Positions 6,911 to 13,460 of a DNA stretch of 15,890 nt are shown here, piece by piece; within the stretch, counting starts at the first letter, position 1; the number at the start of each line of letters is the position of its first letter. Origin of the DNA: Desulfobacterales bacterium (GTDB lineage Bacteria; Desulfobacterota; Desulfobacteria; Desulfobacterales; JAUCGF01); the NCBI GenBank assembly GCA_029940345.1, contig JAOZRC010000006.1, positions 7,682 through 23,571 on the forward strand. The letters are read 5' to 3'. The translations under genes and the position numbers were made by a program. The notes under the pieces were generated by a model. That model was not told where the DNA came from. It saw nothing but the letters and a program-made list of their open reading frames with translations, and searched no databases.

Positions 6911-8254
6911 ATGATACAAAAGAGAGATAAGTTTGTAAGGTTAGGGATTTTTCTGGTAATCATGGTTGCCAGTGTCACAATCGGAACCGGATTTAGCCGG
7001 AAAATTGCGGCTAGCAGCAATGAAAGTTATAAAAGCCTTAAAACATTTACCGATGTATTGGAAATTGTCGAAAAAAATTATGTGGACGAGGTGGATGCCA
7101 AGGACCTGATCAACAAGGCAATTCAAGGGATGGTTCATGGCTTAGACCCTCATTCCGCTTTGCTCCCCCCGGAGGCCTTTGATGAACTTCAAATCGACAC
7201 CAAAGGCGAATTCGGAGGTATTGGCATCGTTATTACAATGCAGAAAGGAATTTTAACTGTAATTTCACCCATTGAAGGCACACCGGCGTTTAAGGCCGGC
7301 ATCGAAGCCCAGGATAAAATTATAAAAGTGGATGGTGAATCCACCCGGGATATGAAACTTTGGGAAGCGGTTAAAAAAATGAGAGGTCCCAAAGGCCAAG
7401 AAGTGATTATTACCGTTGTTCGCAAAGGCGTTCCCAAACCCATTGAATTTAAATTAATCAGGGACATCATTCCCGTGGAAAGCGTCAGAGCTCTTTTTCT
7501 GAAACCCGGGTATGGCTATATACGCATTACCAATTTCCAGGCTGATACGGAAGAAGACATTCTCACAGAATTAAAAAAGATGGAAGCCGGTGAAGTCGCC
7601 CTTAAAGGACTAATCCTTGACTTGCGCAACAATCCGGGCGGTCTTCTTGACCAGGCCATCAAAGTATCCGATATCTTCCTGGAGAATGAAAAAATTCTTT
7701 CCATTAAAGGTCGCTATAAAAAAAATAATAAGGTGTTCAGAGCAACGCCTGACACGCCGGCGCGCACCTATCCCATTGTTGTTCTTATTAACAGCGGCAG
7801 CGCCAGTGCATCGGAAATTGTCGCCGGCGCTTTGCAAGATAACCATCGCGCGCTTATCCTCGGCACAGCGTCTTTTGGTAAAGGATCTGTACAAACAGTG
7901 GAAGAACTTCCGGATGGCTATGGCCTTAAATTGACAATTGCCAGGTATTACACCCCCAGCGGGAGGTCTATTCAGGCCAAAGGAATTGAGCCGGATATTG
8001 TTATTAAGCAAAAAATCATCGAAGAGGATGAAGAGGACGATGATAGTGTTATTACAGAGGCAGATCTGAAAAATCATTTGGAGGCGGAACCAAGTGTAGG
8101 TGATAATAAAGAAAGTCTGAAACCGGACAAAAAGAAGAAAAAGCGCAATACGGCCACTAAGTATGGAAAGCTTAAAATGGAAGATCTGAACGCTGATTAC
8201 CAGGTGACGCGCGCCCTTGAAATTTTAATCAGTTATAACATCTTTAAGAAGTAA
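6911..8254 (+). CDS. S41 family carboxy-terminal processing protease
   Basis: This is a Ser/Lys protease of the CtpA/Prc type, acting in the periplasm or anchored to the inner membrane to trim or degrade envelope proteins. A hydrophobic signal/anchor lies at 12-29, a PDZ domain at about 95-175 (GGIGIVI at 102-108), and the S41 core at about 185-365. The motif GSASASE at 296-302 and FGKGS at 322-326 give catalytic Ser299 and Lys324; the 25-residue spacing equals that of known family members. A low-complexity acidic run (371-378) and a lysine run (406-411) precede the C-terminal helix. An AAGGAG site lies 7 bases before the ATG. It follows the EnvC-like gene, a pairing seen in many genomes, which suggests a role in cell-wall remodelling. 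The M2 element lies between them. Confidence 0.93.
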   Translation: MIQKRDKFVRLGIFLVIMVASVTIGTGFSRKIAASSNESYKSLKTFTDVLEIVEKNYVDEVDAKDLINKAIQGMVHGLDPHSALLPPEAFDELQIDTKGEFGGIGIVITMQKGILTVISPIEGTPAFKAGIEAQDKIIKVDGESTRDMKLWEAVKKMRGPKGQEVIITVVRKGVPKPIEFKLIRDIIPVESVRALFLKPGYGYIRITNFQADTEEDILTELKKMEAGEVALKGLILDLRNNPGGLLDQAIKVSDIFLENEKILSIKGRYKKNNKVFRATPDTPARTYPIVVLINSGSASASEIVAGALQDNHRALILGTASFGKGSVQTVEELPDGYGLKLTIARYYTPSGRSIQAKGIEPDIVIKQKIIEEDEEDDDSVITEADLKNHLEAEPSVGDNKESLKPDKKKKKRNTATKYGKLKMEDLNADYQVTRALEILISYNIFKK

Positions 8255-8260
8255 CCCCTA

Positions 8261-8362
8261 TAGACCGTTCAGATAAATAATGTCACGGCGTTATCGGTCG
8301 TCAGCGTATTACAATACAGCTTCCTCCCTCTAACCTTGTGACATTAATTATCTGAACGTCTA
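8261..8362 (+). mobile_element. M1 miniature inverted-repeat element, copy A
   Basis: A 102-base element with terminal inverted repeats of about 25 bases beginning TAGAC(C)GTTCAGATAA and ending near TGTCAC. It is flanked by TA at 8259-8260 and 8363-8364. It lies five bases after the S41 protease stop and 24 bases before the kinase-like start, so most of that leader is the element. Copy A is uninterrupted and serves as the empty-site reference for copy C. Confidence 0.85.
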
Positions 8363-8386
8363 TATATTTCAAAAAAGGAATAGAAA

Positions 8387-9106
8387 ATGGAACTGCCATC
8401 AGATTCAATTGAAAATTTTATCAAAGAACAGTTGCGAAGGTGGAAAGAAGCCAAGGAGAAAAGAGATAAAAACCTGGAAGCTTACAAGCCGGCAATCACA
8501 ATCTCTTCCGAACCGGGAAGCGGCGGCGAATCGCAATTGGCTCCCGGACTGGCCCGTAAACTGGAATTTGACTTATTTAATCGTGATACCGTCAAAGACA
8601 TTTCCGAAAGTGCCCATATCAGCGCTAAGATATTGGAAACGATTGGGAAAGACCGTCTTGCGGATGTTGTCGATTTTATAACGACGGTCATAGCGGAGCG
8701 CTACCTTTGGCCTGACCTCTATTTGGAACACCTGATGAAGGTTATTGGCGTCATCGGTAAACATGGCCGCGCGGTGATTGTAGGCCGTGGCGTCAATTTT
8801 ATCATTCCGCCCGCCGAACGACTAAGCGTGCGCATTGTCGCACCCTTAAATATAAGAGTGCAAAATATTGCCCGTATGTTTAATATGAATCAAACTGACG
8901 CCCAGCGGCGCGTTCTCAACCATGAGTCCGAACGCCGGGCCTTTATCAGAAAGTCCTTCAATGGGGATGCCTCGAATCCGAATAACTATGATCTGGTCAT
9001 CAACACCCACGGCCTGAATATTGAAAGCGCCATTGACGCGATCTGTAATTTTTGGACCAGTGATTATAAGATAAAAAATAAAACATGGCTGCCTGATGGG
9101 AAATAG
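8387..9106 (+). CDS. Cytidylate kinase-like family protein
   Basis: This protein belongs to the family resembling cytidylate kinase, a P-loop NMP-kinase fold whose members are only partly characterised. Of its 239 residues, about 36 form a charged N-terminal extension, followed by the P-loop-like ITISSEPGSGGES (37-49), where many relatives read GSGGRE. The conserved VIVGRG is at 130-135, followed by VRIVAPLNIRV (148-158) and YDLVINT at 201-207, in the family order. An AAGGA site lies seven bases before the ATG. Phosphorylation of CMP is possible but not shown. Canonical Cmk differs in its P-loop and NMP-binding insert, so I do not call it cmk. It lies downstream of the S41 protease on the same strand, separated by M1 copy A. 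Confidence 0.8.
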   Translation: MELPSDSIENFIKEQLRRWKEAKEKRDKNLEAYKPAITISSEPGSGGESQLAPGLARKLEFDLFNRDTVKDISESAHISAKILETIGKDRLADVVDFITTVIAERYLWPDLYLEHLMKVIGVIGKHGRAVIVGRGVNFIIPPAERLSVRIVAPLNIRVQNIARMFNMNQTDAQRRVLNHESERRAFIRKSFNGDASNPNNYDLVINTHGLNIESAIDAICNFWTSDYKIKNKTWLPDGK

Positions 9107-9157
9107 AGCGTAGGGGGATAAAAAGGCCGGGCTGTCTTTAATTCAGACTTTAAGAAT

Positions 9158-9186
9158 GTTGAAAGCTGACTTGTCAACGCTTTTTT
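9158..9186 (+). terminator. Weak intrinsic terminator after the kinase-like gene
   Basis: GTTGA at 9158-9162 pairs with TCAAC at 9174-9178, with two further inner pairs after a mismatch, followed by GC and six T at 9181-9186. The stem is short. Its position, 51 bases after the stop codon and directly before a consensus-like promoter, fits a transcription-unit boundary. Confidence 0.4.
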
Positions 9187-9187
9187 A

Positions 9188-9216
9188 TTGACAGAAGTTT
9201 CCTTTACACCTATATA
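9188..9216 (+). promoter_or_regulatory. Sigma-70-type promoter upstream of the transketolase gene
   Basis: TTGACA at 9188-9193, a 17-base spacer, then TATATA at 9211-9216. The -35 is perfect and the -10 matches at five of six bases. It points toward the transketolase gene and would give a leader of about 265 bases that contains M1 copy B. Confidence 0.6.
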
Positions 9217-9311
9217 GATAGCTACCTGTTTATACAGGATTGCAACTGCCATCATATTTAAACATATATAAATTCATCGGCTGGATTATTTCCGATAACG
9301 AATTGAAACTA

Positions 9312-9412
9312 TAGACTTTCAGATAATTAGTGTCACAAGGATAGAGGGAGGAGGCTGTATTGTAATACGCCGACGACTGATAACGCTGTGAAATTATTTA
9401 TCTGGACGTCTA
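9312..9412 (-). mobile_element. M1 miniature inverted-repeat element, copy B (inverted)
   Basis: A 101-base copy in the opposite orientation to copies A and C, flanked by TA at 9310-9311 and 9413-9414. Ends read TAGACTTTCAGATAATTA and, on the other strand, TAGACGTCCAGATAAATAA. It lies within the presumed leader of the transketolase mRNA. Apart from this element, the terminator and promoter above and the GAGG site before the ATG, nothing else was recognised in 9107-9489. Confidence 0.85.
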
Positions 9413-9489
9413 TATACGATTTGTTAGGGTTGTTCAGCGGCCTTTATTTCATATTCAATCCCTAATCATCAACTGACAATGAGGTAAAA

Positions 9490-11376
9490 ATGCAATTTCC
9501 GATTAATTTAGAACAGTTAAAATCCCCCCTGTTTAATCTGTCACAAAACGAGCTCACCGGGCAACAAAAACTGCAATTGATCAGCAATATCCAAATCGCT
9601 CGGGACAGCATTGTTTTTTTTACTGCTTATGCGAACACCAAGGGACTCGGCGGCCATACCGGGGGCGCGTATGATATTGTGCCTGAAGTGCTGATTACAG
9701 ACGGATTTATGAAAGGCTCCGAATCCGTTTTCCCGGTTTTTTTTGACGAAGCCGGGCACCGCGTGGCCATTCAATATTTGATGGCGGCCGTGAACGGTTA
9801 TTTGCCGGCAGAAGCATTGCTGCACTATCGTGAATATAAGCATGGCCTATATGGGCATCCTGAAAGAGAAGACCAAAACGGTGTTTTTTTCAGTTCCGGG
9901 CGTTTGGGGCATCTGTGGAGTTATGTAAACGGCGTGGCCAGTGCCAACCCGGATCAAATTGTGGTCATGTTCGGCAGTGACGGTTGCCAGCAGGAAGGCG
10001 GTGATGCCGAGGCGGCACGCTATGCCGTTGCCCAAAAGTTAAACATCAAACTGATGATTGATGACAATGATATCACCATTGCCGGAAATCCAAGCAACTA
10101 TCTCAAGGGTTTCGACCTTGCACAAACAATGGAAGGGCATAGCCTGAAGACAGATACGGGTGAAGGTGAAAACATCGAACAATTGTTCCAAAGAATTCAA
10201 CGAGCGTTCACTGCTAAAGGCCCGGTTGCGCTGATAAACAAAAGGAAAATGGCCATCGGAATACCCGGTATTGAGGGGATTTCCAAGGGGCATGACGTCA
10301 TTCCCGTGGATTTGGCGATTGACTATCTGGCAGCGCGAGGCCATGATAAAGCTGTTAAAATATTAAAAGAAGAAACTGTGGCAAAAGCGACCGCCGTTTT
10401 TCAGGGAAGTTCATCCGAAACAGCGAAAAACAGGGATAACTTCGGTAAAATTATTTGCGACATTTTAACTGAAATGCCGGATCGAAGAGATAAAGTGCTG
10501 GTCGTCGATTCTGATTTGGAAGGCTCCTGCGGTCTGCATCACATTCGGAAAACATTTCCTGAAATTTACATTCACGGTGGCATCATGGAGCGTAACAATT
10601 TTTCCGTTGCAGCCGGATTCGGTTCCGAAAAAGGCCGTCAGGGAATCTTTGGCACTTTTTCCGCCTTCCTGGAAATGGTTGTTTCTGAAATTACCATGGC
10701 GCGCTTAAATCGAGCCAATGTATTGGCCCATTTTTCCCATGCCGGCGTCGATGACATGGCCGATAACACCTGCCACTTTGGGATCAATAATTTTTTTGCT
10801 GACAATGGCCTTGCCGAGGATGATACCACGCGGCTTTATTTCCCGGCGGATTCTCATCAAATGAAAGCGATAATCGACACTGTTTTTCATGATCCCGGCT
10901 TGCGCTTTATTTTTTCCACACGTTCCGCCACACCTTATATTCAGAACACCGACGGAACACCTTTTTACGGTCCGGAATATCGATTTACAGCGGGTCAGGA
11001 TGAGGTTATTCGTCCTGGTGAGCTGGGATATATCGTTTCTTATGGAGAAATGTTGTATCGCTGTCTTGATGTCGTTGAAAAACTGAATGCCGAAGACATC
11101 CAGATTGGGCTGATCAACAAACCGTGCCTTAACGTTCCGGATGAGAAATTACTGGAACGTTTAAATGGGGTCGATTTTGTCCTGACGGTCGAAACTCAGA
11201 ATATCAAGACAGGATTGGGTGCCAGGTTGGGGACATGGCTTTTGGAACGGGGCTATCACCCGGTGTATCGGCGAATGGGTGTGGTCAGAGAAGGTCGCGG
11301 CGGCCTGAGTGAACAAATACCCTACCAAAATTTAAGCGTCAACGATATTGAACGAGAAGTCAGGGAATTGATCTGA
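9490..11376 (+). CDS. Divergent single-chain transketolase
   Basis: A thiamine-diphosphate enzyme with all three transketolase domains in one 628-residue chain, somewhat shorter than the usual 650-670. Transketolase moves two-carbon units between sugar phosphates in the pentose phosphate pathway. GGHTGG (54-59) and the H90 region correspond to the family's active-site histidines. SDGCQQEG (163-170) replaces the usual GDGCMMEG but keeps D164, and DDND at 191-194 supplies the cofactor-metal asparagine. The pyrimidine domain has catalytic Glu367 in MERNN, then GTFSAFLE (388-395). The C-terminal domain runs from about 505. The segment between the first two domains is shorter and less typical than in housekeeping transketolases, so the sugar substrate may differ. 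A GAGG site is 5 bases before the ATG. It stands alone between repeat-filled spacers, with no pentose-pathway neighbour in the window. Confidence 0.82.
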   Translation: MQFPINLEQLKSPLFNLSQNELTGQQKLQLISNIQIARDSIVFFTAYANTKGLGGHTGGAYDIVPEVLITDGFMKGSESVFPVFFDEAGHRVAIQYLMAAVNGYLPAEALLHYREYKHGLYGHPEREDQNGVFFSSGRLGHLWSYVNGVASANPDQIVVMFGSDGCQQEGGDAEAARYAVAQKLNIKLMIDDNDITIAGNPSNYLKGFDLAQTMEGHSLKTDTGEGENIEQLFQRIQRAFTAKGPVALINKRKMAIGIPGIEGISKGHDVIPVDLAIDYLAARGHDKAVKILKEETVAKATAVFQGSSSETAKNRDNFGKIICDILTEMPDRRDKVLVVDSDLEGSCGLHHIRKTFPEIYIHGGIMERNNFSVAAGFGSEKGRQGIFGTFSAFLEMVVSEITMARLNRANVLAHFSHAGVDDMADNTCHFGINNFFADNGLAEDDTTRLYFPADSHQMKAIIDTVFHDPGLRFIFSTRSATPYIQNTDGTPFYGPEYRFTAGQDEVIRPGELGYIVSYGEMLYRCLDVVEKLNAEDIQIGLINKPCLNVPDEKLLERLNGVDFVLTVETQNIKTGLGARLGTWLLERGYHPVYRRMGVVREGRGGLSEQIPYQNLSVNDIEREVRELI

Positions 11377-11424
11377 TTTTCGGTACCCTTCATTTTGCCC
11401 TAAAAGTGGTTAACACTTTTTAAA

Positions 11425-11497
11425 GGAGTGCCTGACTTTAGTCAGGCGGTAGATAAACAGTTGTACGAATAACTGCCTGACTAAAGTCAGGCACTCC
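11425..11497. repeat. Perfect 23-base inverted repeat with self-palindromic arms
   Basis: Arm 11425-11447 is an exact reverse complement of 11475-11497. Within each arm GCCTGACTTTAGTCAGGC (or its complement) is itself a hairpin with a TTTA or TAAA loop, so the unit can fold as one long stem or as two small ones. Flanking CTTTTTAAA and CTTTAAAG extend the symmetry imperfectly. It lies 48 bases after the transketolase stop and may act as a transcript-end structure. Confidence 0.75.
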
Positions 11498-11710
11498 ATC
11501 TTTAAAGTGGAAACTGGTAAATGAAAAATCACGACTTGTGCAATTGAAATGAAATATCTCTTCAAAGGTAACAGTTCACCGCAAATTAGCAGAGAGAAGT
11601 CGAGGCTGGAAGTTTGCCTTGGCTGTGCCGCTCGCTTCGCTTGCGGGAGGGCGAAAAATATTTTTTCGCACTCCTACGAACACTGAGTTCTGCGACTTTG
11701 CGGTGAACTA

Positions 11711-11929
11711 CAGACGTTCAGATAAATAATGCCACGGCGTTATCGGTCGTCAGCGTATTATACTTAGCAAGGTCATAATTGGTGATTTTCAGATTATGGT
11801 TTCAGGTGTCAGGACGTTTCAGTGCTGTCCTGAAACCTTTTTTCACCAAAATCCCAAATTATGACCTACACGAGTATACAATACAGCTTTCTCCCTCTGG
11901 CCTTGTGACATTAATTATCTGAACGTCTA
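11711..11929 (+). mobile_element. M1 miniature inverted-repeat element, copy C (interrupted)
   Basis: The left part 11711-11758 and right part 11879-11929 match copy A base for base apart from a few substitutions; 118 bases (an M2 element plus one TA) lie between. Without the insert the copy is 101 bases. It is flanked by TA at 11709-11710 and 11930-11931, and it interrupts the right end of the older element at 11560-11943. The first base of the left end has changed from T to C. Confidence 0.85.
11761..11876 (+). mobile_element. M2 miniature inverted-repeat element, copy 2 (nested in M1 copy C)
   Basis: A 116-base element flanked by TA at 11759-11760 and 11877-11878. Copy A of M1 has a single TA at this position, so TA was duplicated on insertion. 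Its ends (TACTTAGCAAGGTCATAATT and the complement TACTCGTGTAGGTCATAATT) match M2 copy 1. The interior differs entirely and carries a hairpin, GGTTTCAGG at 11798-11806 with CCTGAAACC at 11829-11837, followed by six T, the form of an intrinsic terminator on the plus strand. Confidence 0.85.
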
Positions 11930-11953
11930 TATTACCTTCAAAGCTCCGTAGGA

Positions 11954-12046
11954 GCGGCATATTTGTAGAAAAAAATGCTCTGATTCGCTCAGAGTCCCAT
12001 TGGGACTCTGACGAGATACAACCTGATGATTCTACAAATATGCCGC
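11954..12046. repeat. Inverted repeat GCGGCATATTTGTAGAA with central palindrome
   Basis: Arms 11954-11970 and 12030-12046 are perfect 17-base reverse complements. Between them 11990-11999 and 12001-12010 (CAGAGTCCCA / TGGGACTCTG) form a 10-base stem around a single base. Together they suggest a cruciform or double-hairpin repeat unit. No coding content was recognised. Confidence 0.7.
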
Positions 12047-12074
12047 CCTGACCAGGCTCTGAATGAATTGCATG

Positions 12075-12209
12075 TAACCGTTCACTCCCCCACCCAATCT
12101 CGTTCCCACGCTCCGGCGCGGCAACACTGGTACCTTTGATTGGCGCGGCTTTGGCGAGAATATGTCCCCACGCCAAAGCATGGAAACCAGAGGGGGATAT
12201 GAACGGTTA
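12075..12209. repeat. TAACCGTTCA-ended inverted-repeat unit
   Basis: The unit begins TAACCGTTCA (12075-12084) and ends with its exact complement (12200-12209). A CCCC/GGGG pairing just inside extends the symmetry to about 20 bases with mismatches. The 135-base interior also holds a partly symmetric CTCGTTCCCACGC / GGCGAGAATATGTCCCC pair. It ends 79 bases before the ABC ATPase gene. Confidence 0.6.
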
Positions 12210-12288
12210 GCCCTTTTGAGTCTGTGCCACTGTTTTTTTATCATCAGCGGTTACAATGAATAAACCCGATCAGGAGATATGGTAGATC

Positions 12289-13377
12289 ATGTCGAAAAAG
12301 CTTGTTTTAGAAAATTTGAGTAAACACTATGGATCGCTTATCGCTGTCAACAATGTGAATCTTGAGATCGAACCGGGAGAGTTTCTCTGTTTCCTGGGGC
12401 CCAGCGGATGTGGTAAAACGACAATTCTCAGAATGATCACGGGGTTTGAAGAAGTGAGCGACGGGAAAATTATCTATGATGATAACGTAATTAATGACGT
12501 CATCCCTCAGAAAAGACAGTTTGGCATCGTTTTTCAGTCTTACGCGCTTTTTCCAAATATGACAGTCAACCAAAATATCGCCTTTGGTCTGAAAATGCGT
12601 AAAATGCCCCAAGCACAAATTAATTCAAGAGTCGCCGAAATGCTCAAATTGACTGGCTTAACGGGATGGGAAAACCATTATCCGTCCCAACTTAGCGGCG
12701 GGCAGCAGCAGCGTGTCGCCTTGGGGCGCGCCATTGCGATTGAACCGAGTGTGCTGCTGTTAGATGAACCGCTCAGCGCGCTTGACGCTAAAATTCGGGT
12801 TCGTTTGCGAATTGTAATCAAAAGGCTCCAGGAAGAATTAGGCATCACCATGATCTATGTAACCCATGATCAGGAAGAAGCGTTAGCGCTGGCGGATCGT
12901 GTGGTGATTATGCGGGATGGGGAGTTCAGGCAGATCGGCTCCCCTTGGGAAGTTTACAAGAAGCCTAAAAGCAGCTTTATTGCAGAGTTTGTCGGAACTT
13001 CTAACTTTCTTTCCGGAGATAAACAGAATGGCAAAGTGCGTTTCGGCCCATATCAGTTCAAAGTGTCCGGGTTAGATGAGATTAAAGCCGATTCGGTTCA
13101 TATCGCCATTCGCCCCGAAAATGTGGAAATGGTGGGCGTGACCATAGCAGAGGAAAATTGCCTTCCTTCCAATATGATCGAAACAACGGCCGATGTGATC
13201 AATTTCCTGGGTGCGGTGGTGCGGATTACCTTTGCTTTGGAAAGTGAAGAGATGCTGATAGATATCCCGGAAAAGGAGTTTGAAAGAATCCGATTAAAAC
13301 GGCGTGATAAAATGAAGCTCTATTTTCCGCCGGATGCATTTCATATATACACGGAGCATTTTCGCAAGTTAATATAG
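12289..13377 (+). CDS. ABC transporter ATP-binding protein (putative 2-aminoethylphosphonate or iron(III) type)
   Basis: This is the ATPase of an importer, working on the inner face of the cytoplasmic membrane with the permease encoded next. The 362 residues show Walker A GPSGCGKTT (37-45), Q83, signature LSGGQ (135-139), Walker B VLLLDEP (155-161), D-loop SALD (163-166) and H193. A C-terminal TOBE-like domain (about 265-350) is typical of the polyamine/iron/phosphonate branch. The run RLQEELGITMIYVTHDQEEA resembles proteins annotated as PhnT-like. Substrate choice between 2-aminoethylphosphonate, iron(III) and other small solutes cannot be settled from sequence. AGGAG lies 12 bases before the ATG, a rather long spacing. 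The permease gene follows after 83 bases. Confidence 0.85.
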   Translation: MSKKLVLENLSKHYGSLIAVNNVNLEIEPGEFLCFLGPSGCGKTTILRMITGFEEVSDGKIIYDDNVINDVIPQKRQFGIVFQSYALFPNMTVNQNIAFGLKMRKMPQAQINSRVAEMLKLTGLTGWENHYPSQLSGGQQQRVALGRAIAIEPSVLLLDEPLSALDAKIRVRLRIVIKRLQEELGITMIYVTHDQEEALALADRVVIMRDGEFRQIGSPWEVYKKPKSSFIAEFVGTSNFLSGDKQNGKVRFGPYQFKVSGLDEIKADSVHIAIRPENVEMVGVTIAEENCLPSNMIETTADVINFLGAVVRITFALESEEMLIDIPEKEFERIRLKRRDKMKLYFPPDAFHIYTEHFRKLI

Positions 13378-13460
13378 CTCTCGGCAGGATACAGTTTTCA
13401 GTTTAAACTGAATGCGGTTACCCACTGATCTGGAAATAAATCTAACTGGAAATATGAAAG

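Larger units (their letters stand above)
11560..11943. mobile_element. Older inverted-repeat element split by M1 copy C
   Basis: The left end CTTCAAAGGTAACAGTTCAC (from 11560) and the right end form an inverted repeat only after the M1 element and one TA are removed. The joined right end then reads, on the opposite strand, CTTTGAAGGTAATAGTTCAC. The two 23-base ends agree at 20 positions, and the similarity continues inward through CGCAAA to about 11594 and back from about 11688. The rebuilt element is about 163 bases, non-coding, with a GCGAAAAATATTTTTTCGC palindrome inside (11651-11669). Confidence 0.65.
11377..12288. other. Gene-free repeat field between transketolase and transporter genes
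   Basis: No credible coding sequence was found on either strand in these 912 bases. Nearly all of it is accounted for by inverted-repeat units: a 23-base inverted repeat at 11425-11497, a nested stack at 11560-11943, a GCGGCATATTTGTAGAA pair at 11954-12046 and a TAACCGTTCA-ended unit at 12075-12209. The last 79 bases before the ABC ATPase gene hold an AGGAG site (12272-12276) but no clear promoter. Confidence 0.7.

Noticed and set aside
7610..8077. Open reading frame of 155 codons on the minus strand
   Set aside because: It lies inside the S41 protease gene, opposite its catalytic region, and shows no domain of its own.
8261..8362. Reading the M1 palindromes as intrinsic terminators
   Set aside because: The long stems are not followed by a T-run, and the TA duplications and nesting show they are inserted elements.
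11859..12176. Open reading frame of 105 codons on the minus strand
   Set aside because: It runs through the ends of the M1/M2 stack and two inverted-repeat units; the translation is repeat sequence without a recognisable domain or ribosome site.
11398..12210. CRISPR array in the repeat-rich spacer
   Set aside because: The repeats are inverted pairs of different families, not regularly spaced direct repeats, and no cas gene is near.
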